Below are positions 1 through 9,000 of a stretch of DNA of 12,156 bases, in pieces. A program made the position numbers and the translations under genes. Position 1 is the stretch's first letter, and each line of letters opens with the position of its first letter. Below the pieces are notes generated by a model. The model was not told the origin of the DNA, did no database searches, and worked only from the letters and a program-made list of their open reading frames with translations. This DNA comes from DATDYA01 sp035289165. Lineage in GTDB: Bacteria; Patescibacteriota; Patescibacteriia; Magasanikbacterales; GWA2-37-8. The stretch lies in contig DATDYA010000047.1 of the NCBI GenBank assembly GCA_035289165.1, positions 1 to 12,156 on the forward strand. The letters are read 5' to 3'.

Positions 1-1
1 A

Positions 2-226
2 ATGTTTATGAAAAAAATAGATTTAAAAGCCGCGGTGTGGAAAGAGGGAAAATATTACGTTTCTCAGTGCTTGAATGTAGAAGTGGCTAGTTTTGGCAAC
101 ACAAAAAAAGAATCTTTGAAAAATCTTGAAGAGGCCTTGGAACTATATTTTGAAGAAGTAAAAACTCCTAAATTAACCAAAGTTGAAAGACCTGATGTGG
201 TTTCTTTAAAACTTCTTTATGCCTAG
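2..226 (+). CDS. hicB: HicB-family antitoxin (type II toxin-antitoxin)
   Basis: This is a small protein of 74 residues (72 if the second ATG, at base 8, is the start). It has the compact HicB fold signature: an N-terminal strand, then a GKYYVSQCLNVEVASFG strand-turn-strand, then a helix with ESLKNLEEALELYFEE. That pattern (K-E-G-x-Y-x-x-x-C followed by T-x-x-E-x-x-x-N-L-x-E-A-L) is typical of HicB antitoxins, which form a partial RNase-H-like fold and neutralise the HicA mRNA interferase. Length matches the small HicB class without an extra DNA-binding domain. The reading frame runs intact to TAG and overlaps the start of a hicA remnant by 8 bases, the usual coupled arrangement. The left window edge is one base before the first ATG, so upstream signals and the true start cannot be judged. 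With its toxin broken, this antitoxin is probably an orphan, unless it acts on another HicA. Confidence 0.8.
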   Translation: MFMKKIDLKAAVWKEGKYYVSQCLNVEVASFGNTKKESLKNLEEALELYFEEVKTPKLTKVERPDVVSLKLLYA

Positions 227-302
227 GCCCTATCCTCTTCGGCGGATAATCCGAGTCCTTGAGAACAAGGGCTTCTTTTTTGTTTCTCGTAGAGGATTTT
301 AG
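219..302 (+). pseudogene. hicA: Truncated HicA toxin remnant (27 codons)
   Basis: An ATG at 219 lies inside the end of hicB, overlapping its last 8 bases. It opens a 27-codon frame reading MPRPYPLRRIIRVLENKGFF, then FVSRRGF, then TAG at 300-302. This matches the N-terminus of HicA/YcfA-like toxins: a short basic leader, a helix (RRIIRVLENKGF) and a first strand ending in R-x-G, normally followed by Ser and the catalytic His, with 30-50 further residues to complete the small dsRNA-binding-like fold. Here the frame stops one residue after the Gly, so the catalytic His, the last strand and the C-terminal helix are missing. The DUF4015-like gene begins only 15 bases later, so there is no room for the rest. 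I read it as a 3' deletion remnant. The assignment rests on its position beside hicB and on this short motif. A very short real peptide is possible but less likely. Confidence 0.7.
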
Positions 303-317
303 CTAGTAAAATAAAAT

Positions 318-1445
318 ATGACTTACGACAAAAAGCATTGGTTCATCCTTGGAACAATTTTAGTGTTCATGCTAGGTGGAATATTTTATTTTTGGCATGG
401 TTCAGTCCTCGCTATTGAAAGCGCAACACTAATCGATCTTTCTTTACAGCCAGAAAAAGAGGTCCGCTATCGTATCCCGCGTCAGACTGTCAAAGGTTTG
501 TATGTTACAGCTTATTCGGCTGGAAATAAGGGAAAAATGGATTCATTAATTAAGCTGATTGATGAAACTGAACTCAATGCGGTGGTTATAGACATTAAAG
601 ATTATAGCGGCACAGTATTGTTTGACAGCCAGCACGAGATAGTGAAGAAATTTAATTTAAAGAACAATCGCCTTGGCGACGCCCGTCTTTTGATTAAAAA
701 ACTTCATGAACACAATATATATGTCATTGCTCGACAGACCGTATTTCAGGATCCGCTATTAGCAAAAGCTAAACCAATCTGGGCAATTAAAGCTAAGTCC
801 GGTGGTTTGTGGCGGGATCACAAAGGTTTGGCTTGGGTGGACCCGACCCGGGAGGAAGTCTGGCAATATAATGTGGAAATCGCTAAAGAGGCGGTTGCCC
901 TCGGGTTTGATGAGATTAATTTTGACTACGTCCGTTTTCCGTCAGATGGTAATATGAGTAATGTGGTCTATACCACCAAAGACAAGAAAAAATACCAGGT
1001 AATGGAAGACTTTTTTAAATACTTGAGTGACAATCTCAAAGCTGAGCCAGTCTGGATATCTATCGACATGTTTGGGTTGGTAATGGAGAGTAAAGGAACT
1101 AACGACATGTCGATCGGCCAGCGTTTAGCGGATGCCGTAGACAATGTTGATTACATTTGTCCCATGATGTATCCATCACATTATCCCTCGGGTCACCTCG
1201 GTCTGGAAAATCCCGCCGCTAACCCCGCTAAGGTTTTTGATAATGGCCTCAAAAAAGGCACCCCGTGGTTTAAAGATAAGCGAGCCGAAGTCCGTCCTTG
1301 GATCCAGGCCTTTAATATCGGGGCTGTTTATGATGCCGGGAAAATTAGAGCCCAAATTGATACTGTCGAAAAATATACCAATGCTGGTTGGCTAATGTGG
1401 AATGCCGCCAATCGTTATAGTAAGGCTGGTTTAAAAACTGAATAG
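318..1445 (+). CDS. Membrane-anchored putative glycoside hydrolase-like TIM-barrel protein (DUF4015 type)
   Basis: This 375-residue protein has a short basic N-terminus and one hydrophobic segment (about residues 8-28), so it should be anchored to or exported across the cytoplasmic membrane. From residue 58 (VKGLYVTAYSAGNKGKMDSL) to about 367 it matches the DUF4015 putative glycosyl hydrolase family. It shows the strand-1 motif VKGLYVT, the NAVVIDIKDYSG strand, and GFDEINFDYVRFPSDG (residues 196-211; D198 and D203 are candidate acidic active-site residues). Also present are CPMMYPSHY (281-289) and the closing WLMWNAANRYS (358-368). Substrate is unknown; a role on surface polysaccharide is family-level inference. 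An in-frame TAA at 312-314 fixes 318 as the first possible start. No Shine-Dalgarno is visible. Its stop lies one base before the rsmA ATG, so the two are probably co-transcribed and translationally coupled. Confidence 0.85.
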   Translation: MTYDKKHWFILGTILVFMLGGIFYFWHGSVLAIESATLIDLSLQPEKEVRYRIPRQTVKGLYVTAYSAGNKGKMDSLIKLIDETELNAVVIDIKDYSGTVLFDSQHEIVKKFNLKNNRLGDARLLIKKLHEHNIYVIARQTVFQDPLLAKAKPIWAIKAKSGGLWRDHKGLAWVDPTREEVWQYNVEIAKEAVALGFDEINFDYVRFPSDGNMSNVVYTTKDKKKYQVMEDFFKYLSDNLKAEPVWISIDMFGLVMESKGTNDMSIGQRLADAVDNVDYICPMMYPSHYPSGHLGLENPAANPAKVFDNGLKKGTPWFKDKRAEVRPWIQAFNIGAVYDAGKIRAQIDTVEKYTNAGWLMWNAANRYSKAGLKTE

Positions 1446-1446
1446 T

Positions 1447-2289
1447 ATGACCTATTTTCTTACTCCTGGAGAAATCCAATCTCTCTGTCAAAGTTATGGT
1501 CTTCGCCCCTCCAAAGATTATGGGCAAAATTATTTAGTTAATCCTTTGCCTTTAGATCAAATGATTGAGGCCGGTGAAGTAGGGGAAAACGATGTTGTGG
1601 TGGAAGTCGGTCCAGGTTTTGGGGTTTTAACGTTCAGTCTTTTAGAAACAGCAAAAAAAGTCGTGGCTTTCGAAATTGAGAAAAAACTCGAGGTCTATTG
1701 GAAGAAAAAAATTAAAGATTTAAAATTAGAAAATTTAGAGATCGTCTGGGGGAACTTTTTGCGAGTTTCTGAAGATAAACTAGCGGGTTTAGAGAAATAT
1801 AAGGTTATTGCTAATATTCCTTACCAAATTACTTCTCCCCTCATCCGTTATTTTTTAGAAGAAATAAAAAATCCACCAGAAACACTGGTACTCATGGTTC
1901 AAAAAGAGGTAGGGGAGAGAATCTGTGCAAAGCCGGGCGACCTGTCGCTTTTGAGCATCTCGGTTCAATATTACGCCGAGCCGGAAATCGTGGCTAAGGT
2001 ACCCCGCACGTATTTTTGGCCAGAACCAAAGGTGGATTCAGTGATTCTTCGTATAAAATACAAAAAGAGGACCGGGGCCGACGATGTTCCGTCAACCAAA
2101 AAGTTCTTCCAAATCGTAAAAATTGGTTTTAGTCAGAAAAGGAAAAAGTTGTTTAACAACCTACTTTCATTGGTTGGTAAGGACAAAGAAAAACTTCACA
2201 CCATCTTCGTAAAATCCGGCCTGGACCTAAATGTTCGAGCGGAAGATTTAAGCTTGGAACAGTGGGAGCAACTAAAGAATTACTTCTAG
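1447..2289 (+). CDS. rsmA: 16S rRNA dimethyladenosine transferase RsmA/KsgA
   Basis: RsmA uses S-adenosylmethionine to dimethylate two adjacent adenosines in the 3' terminal hairpin of 16S rRNA (A1518 and A1519 in E. coli numbering) late in small-subunit assembly. The 280-residue length is normal for the family. Diagnostic motifs are in order: GQNYLVN (26-32, usually GQNFL), the SAM-binding loop VEVGPGFG (52-59), an acidic end of strand 2 (AFEIEK), the catalytic NIPY motif (123-126) and the FWPEPKVDSVIL segment (190-201), followed by a C-terminal helical domain. No key residue is missing. The ATG is one base after the upstream stop and has no Shine-Dalgarno, so translation probably depends on re-initiation or a leaderless-like mode, as for its neighbours. 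Assignment is secure, with confusion possible only with other rRNA adenine dimethylases such as Erm; the housekeeping context argues against that. Confidence 0.97.
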   Translation: MTYFLTPGEIQSLCQSYGLRPSKDYGQNYLVNPLPLDQMIEAGEVGENDVVVEVGPGFGVLTFSLLETAKKVVAFEIEKKLEVYWKKKIKDLKLENLEIVWGNFLRVSEDKLAGLEKYKVIANIPYQITSPLIRYFLEEIKNPPETLVLMVQKEVGERICAKPGDLSLLSISVQYYAEPEIVAKVPRTYFWPEPKVDSVILRIKYKKRTGADDVPSTKKFFQIVKIGFSQKRKKLFNNLLSLVGKDKEKLHTIFVKSGLDLNVRAEDLSLEQWEQLKNYF

Positions 2290-2312
2290 GTTCGGAATTT
2301 AGATTTATCCAC

Positions 2313-2341
2313 TTACTCCCCAGTCTATTTTGTGCTATACT
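2313..2341 (+). promoter_or_regulatory. Probable extended -10 promoter for the 2380-11526 unit
   Basis: The gap between rsmA and the next gene holds TGCTATACT (2333-2341). This is an extended -10 (TGn) directly before TATACT, one mismatch from TATAAT. A 17-base spacer upstream is TTACTC (2313-2318), a poor -35, consistent with an extended -10 promoter. The next ATG is about 38 bases downstream. It is the only convincing promoter I see between the hic remnant and the giant gene. I see no T-run terminator after rsmA, so some readthrough from upstream is likely. Confidence 0.45.
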
Positions 2342-2349
2342 GATAGCAC
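2332..2349. promoter_or_regulatory. 7-bp inverted repeat overlapping the -10 box (possible operator)
   Basis: GTGCTAT (2332-2338) and ATAGCAC (2343-2349) are perfect inverted repeats separated by ACTG. The left arm overlaps the extended -10 of the proposed promoter and the right arm covers the likely transcription start. This geometry suits a small dimeric repressor, or a hairpin at the 5' end of the transcript. No regulator gene is nearby except hicB, and HicB of this short type lacks an obvious DNA-binding domain. Chance occurrence is possible. Confidence 0.35.
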
Positions 2350-2379
2350 GAAGAAACATTAATTTACGCCTGGTAAAAT

Positions 2380-3048
2380 ATGGCTGACCAGGAAAATTTA
2401 AGTGTCGGTTTGTCTAAAGAACAAAAGATAGGTTTTGTCTTACTTTTGGTTTTTGCAGTTTTAGCTGTCGGACTAGGAGCAATGCAAATTAGGAATACTA
2501 TTTACGGTCCATTTTCTCTAAACAAGAGCATTCCGCTTTCAGTAAAAGATGAGCTTGATCCTACGGTGACTCTTAAGTTTCGGGACACAGACAAAGATGG
2601 TCTCAATGATTTTGACGAAATTTATGTTTATAATACTAGCGCTTATCTTTTGGATAGTGATTCTGACGGCGCTTCCGACCGGGTGGAAATCGAGAAGGGG
2701 AGTGACCCCCTGTGCGCTGAAGGTAAGAGTTGCGAAGATCCAATTATGAAAGGCGATACCACCATTACAAATGGTGTCGTAACGAGTTCCTTAATCACCT
2801 CGGGTGCTGACCTGGGCGGAGCTTCAGCCTTGGACCCGACTGATTTGGCAACTGTCCTTCAGGATCCGGTTGAAGTGCGAAAAATGCTCATCAATGTCGG
2901 CATGGACGTCAAGGTGTTGGATGCCATTCCCGATAGCGACCTTTTGGTTATGGTCGCGGAGGTTTTAAATTCTACTTCGACTTTACAAAGTTTAGAAAGT
3001 CTAAATAATCTTTTACCAGCCACTCCGCCGGTAGTAAGTGGCCGATAA
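2380..3048 (+). CDS. Membrane-anchored protein with calcium-loop (thrombospondin type 3-like) repeats
   Basis: This is a 222-residue protein of unknown function. A hydrophobic segment at residues 17-35 (IGFVLLLVFAVLAVGLGAM) follows a 16-residue polar N-terminus and should anchor it with the rest outside. Residues 69-80 (DTDKDGLNDFDE) and 92-103 (DSDSDGASDRVE) are two D-x-D-x-D-G-x-x-D-x-x-E loops spaced 23 residues apart, the pattern of bacterial thrombospondin type 3-like calcium-binding repeats. A pair of Cys (SDPLCAEGKSC) follows, which could form a disulfide. The C-terminal ~80 residues look helical (PVEVRKMLINVGMDVKVLDA, then a Ser/Asn-rich tail) and match nothing I recognise. The start is fixed by an in-frame TAA at 2374-2376; no Shine-Dalgarno is visible. 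The giant secreted protein starts six bases after its stop in the same frame, so the two probably form one operon and may work together at the cell surface. Confidence 0.75.
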   Translation: MADQENLSVGLSKEQKIGFVLLLVFAVLAVGLGAMQIRNTIYGPFSLNKSIPLSVKDELDPTVTLKFRDTDKDGLNDFDEIYVYNTSAYLLDSDSDGASDRVEIEKGSDPLCAEGKSCEDPIMKGDTTITNGVVTSSLITSGADLGGASALDPTDLATVLQDPVEVRKMLINVGMDVKVLDAIPDSDLLVMVAEVLNSTSTLQSLESLNNLLPATPPVVSGR

Positions 3049-3054
3049 GTTGTA

Positions 3055-6000
3055 ATGATTATGTCAGAACGTTTTCGCCGTACAAGTTTGGGAATCATAC
3101 TCACTTTTTTTATTATTGTTTTTGTCGGCTCCTTTGTCTTGGTTCGTCCAGCCAAGGCTTTCCCGGTTACAGTTTTAAGTGATCTACAGGCCCAGATACA
3201 AGCTGTTTACGCCAGTATTAAAGACAATATTAAACAGGCCATTATCCAGGCAGCAATTAATGCCCTTTCTTCAGCGATGAAAAAAATGGCCTATGATTCA
3301 GCCGTGTGGTTGGCTTCTGGCGGCAAGGGCCAGTCACCGTTTGCTCATACTAGTAGCTTTGGCGATTATATGGAGCAAGTTGCCGATGATGCTGGCGGCC
3401 GGTTTATCGAGGACCTTGGTAATGGATTACACTTGAATCTTTGTAATATACCTGATGTTCGAGCTGATCTGGCTTTGCGGATTGGCTTGAAACAACGGTA
3501 CAATCCTGACACGGCCATCAAGGCGGAATGTAAATTCTCTGAATTTATTGAAAATTGGTCGTCCGGAGACAATTGGGCCAGCCAATATGGTAGTGAGGAG
3601 GCACTTTTAAAAAGATTTAATGCCTCAATCAGGATGGAGGATACAGATTTTGGCATCTACTTGGCGACCTCCCAGCAGATTGATCAAACTATTTTAAGAC
3701 AGCAAGATGCCGAAAAGTTCGAGCGTCTTGAGGGTGGTGGTTGGAAGGCGATGAAGAGCTTAATCTCTGGTCAAACCTTGACGCCGGCTCAACAAATACA
3801 GCACGAAGCTAATGCTAATCTGCCGAGTGCGCAGACAAAACGTAGCGAACAGCAGATCGGTGCCGCCTTGGGTTCTGGTTCGGTTGCCGGCATTACTTCA
3901 GCCATGTCCGTATTCCTGAATACGCTTTCCAGTCAGATGATTAAGAATTTTCAAACTAAAGGCATTTTGCCTTTTGGTTTGTGCTTAGGTGAAACCGGTG
4001 GGGAACACTGCAAAAATGATCCAGAACAACCAGAAAGCATCCAGAGGATTGGCGGAAGACGGGCGGCCGAGGCTTTGTTTGCGGATTACTTAAGTTCTAA
4101 AGTGCATAGTGTGAGCGATTACCCGATTCTTGAAGAATTTATTGCTTGCGATGATGCCTATAATGCTTCTCCTAATAATTGCACTATCGATCAATCTTTT
4201 GTTAAAGCAGTGGAAGAGGCGCGCTATTCTGATCCTTTGACGATTCGCCAGGCCGTTGATAAAACCTTGCTTAATGGCTCTTGGAAATTAATTTCGCCAA
4301 AAAATAAAGCTCTAAATAATGACAAGAATTGTCGAAATTCGGCTTTTTGTTATAACAACATAAAAAAGCTTCGCTTAGCCGGCATCTTGCCCTTAGGTTT
4401 TGAAATTGCCGCCTTGCAGGCCGATCCCGACGCCCCAGCTAGTCTAGATGACTATTTAAAAGGATTTGGTGATTGTAATTATATTGACCCAAATAACAAA
4501 GCATTGGGGATTATCAACGACCAAAGTGATAAGCCATATTGTCATTTGATTGACCCTAATTGGATTTTAAAAGTTGATTCAGCGCGTTGTAACGCCAAAG
4601 TATTCGGTAACGAAGTGGCACCAAGCGGCGACGGTAGCCGCATGGAAGAGTGTGTGGATTTAAGTACTTGTGTTGGTTACAACCCCGACGGGTCGTGTTA
4701 CAGTTATGGTTATTGTCTGCGCAGTCAGAATTATTGGGATTTTGATTTGGATAATTGCGATCGTCAATACGCCACATGTAAGGTTTTTACTGACAATACC
4801 GGCAACAACGTTTCTTATCTAGCGCGTACTCTGCAGACTGAAGACTGCAACAAAGAGAACGCCGGGTGTACAGCGTACAGTTTATTTATGAATCTTGAGG
4901 GTAAATGGATGGCCCCGTATATCCCTAAAGATATACAATCTTTTGGTGTTATTTGGGCCTGGTTAGAACCTTACGAGAGCACGGCCGTTCATTTCAATGG
5001 TAGTGTGGACTCCAGTTGTTCAACCCAATCCGCCGGCTGTTCAGCTTTTAAGGTGGCTAATAGCCCTGACAAGGTCTTATCGCTAAAGAAAGCCCCTAAC
5101 TATTTACATTGTTATGATACCACGCTCACTGGTACTGTCGCTGTCGCGCAAGGCAACCAATGGCCAGAAACTTACGCTGATTTACAAAAAGTAAAGGCAG
5201 TCGCCAGCCCCGAGTGCTCAAATTACGCTGGTGTATGTATTGAAGAAGAAGTGGGTTGCGCGCTGTATACGCCCCTAAGTTATTTGGGCCGAGATATCCC
5301 TGGTAAATTCAAACCAGCTGAAGTGGTCGCCGGACAATTGCAGTGGAATGATCAGTGCGATCAAAGCTGTGTCGGTTATGATGCCTACAAAGAAATGCCG
5401 TCAACCTATTCTAGTGGTTATGACCCAGTATATATCATCCCTTCTTCGAATGCCACCTGTCGTATTGAAGATGACGGTTGTAGTAGTTTTACGAACTTGA
5501 GCACAGCTATTGGGCAACAGGAAAATGTTGAATACTATTCTTACCTCCGCGCTTGCGTCAATCCAGGTAATAATGTCACGGCAAAGAATTTTTATACTTA
5601 CGAAGGATCTATCGTCGGTGGTTACCAGTTACAGGTATTTACCTTGCAGGCCGACAGCACGGGCCGGCCGAGATATAATCCTGAAACCGAAAGAGCAAAC
5701 TATGAACTTCAATGTAATGCCGCTCTTTATTCAGGTGGCCAGGCCAGCCCAGATTGTCGTCAGTTTAATGATGAAGCCGGTCTTGTTTATTATGCCTTGT
5801 TATCCAAGACTATTGTGGTCTCTAACGAGTGTACGCCCTACCGGTTGAACGTTACTAACTTAAGGCCGGCCGCCAATTTGGGTAATCAGGCCAGTTGTTT
5901 GGCGGAAAAAGGGCGTTGGACAGGAAGCGGTTGTGAAATCTGTTATCAGAACGGAGAATATAAAGACGGTTTTTGTTATTATTATGGTCTGCCGGCCGGA

Positions 6001-9000
6001 GTAGAGAGCAAGGCTGGCGGAAGTCGTAGTTGTAGCGCCGGTGTTGAGAGTTGTCGGCCATACAAAGGAAACGCCGCTAACCGGACGCAGAAGATTTTTG
6101 AAGACACTTTTGAATCTGGCTCGCCAGACGTGGCTTTAGCCGGGTGGAACAAAACCGCTGGTGTTCTGAACCAGTCGCCGGAGTCTACCCACCGCGGTGA
6201 GCATTCACTTGGTTATAACGGCGCGAGCAATTTTTATAAAACTGTCCCGGTTCATCCAGGCCGCAGTTACGTTTTAAGTTTCTGGGCGAAAGGCCAAACG
6301 CCGGAATCTACTGCCGCTTCTAGCCTCACCGTTACTTTCCAAAGCAGTATGGGTACGTTTGGTTCTATAGGGTACGGCAACGTCTGGCAAAATTTTCGAC
6401 TCGGCCCAATTGAATACACTGGTACTTCCTCGTCTACCCTTCTTAGATTTGCGGTTACTTCTAACAGCCAAGTTTTCTTAGATAATGTGCAATTGCTTGA
6501 AGTGACGGATTATCTTTACCTTGTTAAAAATAAATTAACCGTTCCTGATGTTTGTGACAGCAACAAACTGGATGATCAACCGGGCGAAGCCCTTGGTTGT
6601 TCCGCCTATCGGTCAACCGGAGGAGAAGCACGTGAGTTTTACTTAACCGGGTTTAGTTATTTATGCCGTGATGAGGCTTTGGGTTGCACCGCTTTGCTCG
6701 ATACCCATAATACTGTTGAGGACCCCGGTCCTTCCGCCTATAACGTTTGGTTTAGTGGAACCAGTGGTAGCCTGGTTCAGAGAACTGTTAAAGGTAAAGA
6801 ATACTCTTGCCAAATACCGGTTGGTAAAAGTGGCTGCTATGTGAATATTCAGGGCGCTACGGCCGCAGAAATTTTAGCGCCAACCGCCGCTGGTCCTAAC
6901 AGCTTCGTGACTTCTACTCAATATATCCCAGCTGACACTCCAACCTCGTCGCCGATTTATTTGGTTGCTAATCGCGAAGGATCGTGCAACTCGATTGACC
7001 TCGGCTGTACCATCGCCGGTAAGCAAGAGTTTGGTCCGAATGTCGCTCGTTATACCACGACTACAATTAAGAACTTACCAGCTAATTACAACACTACGCT
7101 TTGTACCAGCGAAGCAGTTGGCTGTTCGGCTTATGGGTTCAATCAAGGCACAACATATTTTAAGGACCCAAATATTTTTGGTAACAAAATTTGTGAATAC
7201 AAAACTGGTGTCGCTGTTGGCGGTGTAAAATCTAATGGCTGGTTCTGGAAGGGTGTGGGGAAATGTTCTAATGCGCCAAATAATTATTGTAACCGCCAAG
7301 AAGATTGTGGGGTTGGGAACACTTGTGAAAATATTGGTAGCCAGCCCTGCTACCAAGATTATGTTCAAAACGGCGAATATGGCCTGTGGTCAGCCGGCAA
7401 TCAAGATAAGTATAAAAATTTTGTTGGCGAGTGTCCGACTAATCAGGCCTCCTGCACTGAATTTGTTGACCATAACAAGGATGCCAATATTGGTTATTAC
7501 TTTTTGAATAATTCTAAATTACGAACCAAACAGGACGCGTGCCAAGGTCAAGTGAGTGAGAAAGCCGGCTGCATCTTGTTAGATCAGACCGATCAGCCAA
7601 GTAAGTATTGGAACACGGCAACTAATTATCTTTTAAGCGAAAAAAATGGTTTTGCCGCCGTGGCTCCCGACCCGAATCTTCCGGGCACTAAGGACGCCAA
7701 TCTAATTGTAAAAGTAACCCAAGACCGTAAGTGCTCCGAGTGGTTGGCCTGTAACAGTTCCCAGACCGTTTTTGATCCTGATACCAATGCTTACAAAGAG
7801 GTTTGTGCTGATCTTGGAGTATGCAACAAAGCCCAGTTGAGTGACACGATCATTGGCCAGTGTGCGAGTTGGGTAGATACCGGCAAAGTAGACAGTTCAA
7901 ACCAAGTGTTAAAGGGCAAGCTACTTAGTGATAGAGTAACAGCTGGCGCTTCTAATGTGTATAATTACCGCCGCCGCGACGTTTCATTTTATGGTAAGGA
8001 TTTCACGGGTTATACCTTGTTTGATAGCTACCAGATAGACGATTTAAGTTTCAGTAGTGATCCAGATGATAAAGGCTTGGGATTCAACAACGGCAACCGG
8101 TTTGTCTCACCAACCAACATTGCAACTAGTACCATTCCTACTACCTGCCGAGGTTTTCCCGATGCCTTCGCCCCATTTCCTTTTGGAACAAATTTCAGCA
8201 CTACGGTTCTGCCTAAATTTTGTACGAAGGGGGAAGAAGATTGTGACTGTAATTATACCAAGGTGGTCTATGGTAAGGATAGTGAATTAGAAATGTACTA
8301 TGGGATAGGGCTAGCTTTAGAAAACGCCGGCATATGCAATGGCGGTGTTGACATAGATGGAAATTCAAAAACCGGACGTAAGTGTTCTAAAAATTTTGAT
8401 TGCGCTGATGAAAGGGATCAGGCCAGAGAGGCGTCTACCTTGTCCGCCTCGACTTTAGACGGCACTTGCTTGTTCCCGAATGTCGAGAAAAGTAAAAGAT
8501 ACATTGGTTGGGAGGGTTACTGTCTTGAGTTAAATAAAGAAACCGGCCATTGTGATCTTTGGTACCCGATAGATGCTCCCACTAACGCCCTTAACCGTTA
8601 TAATCTTTACTCGTCAGCTGGTTATGTACCTCCTAATGGCTCTGGCCAATTTTGGTGTATTCAAGCTAAGGGGAATTCCAACCGCAGTGATGCTATAGAA
8701 GATATTAGCGATGGTTATAAATTTACTTCTAGGGAAGATGATGACGACATCTTCCCTAGAAGGTCCACCTATTTCCCTGAATCTGGAAGTAATGAAACGG
8801 GATATTTTACAGCCAATTCTTTAGAAAGTACTCTCCATTATTCGGAAGTGGTCGCGGTGGGGGTTGAGCCTACAAATTACCGTGATGGTAAGGATTGGCC
8901 AACCGAGTTTTTGGTTTTTAGAGAACAAGAATTGTCTGGAAAACCAGAGAGTTTAGGGGTTAGTTGGTCGAAGCCGCTGCATCTGCTCCCTAACGGCGAC

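Noticed and set aside
299..418. An alternative frame after the hicA stop that would extend it to a HicA-like length by a one-base shift.
   Set aside because: The extension (ASKIKYDLRQKALV...) lies over the start and membrane segment of the DUF4015-like gene, and its end shows no HicA C-terminal helix. The faint resemblance is most likely chance.
2305..2313. TTATCCACT, eight of nine bases of a DnaA box.
   Set aside because: It is a single copy, with no cluster, no AT-rich unwinding region and no origin-associated genes nearby.
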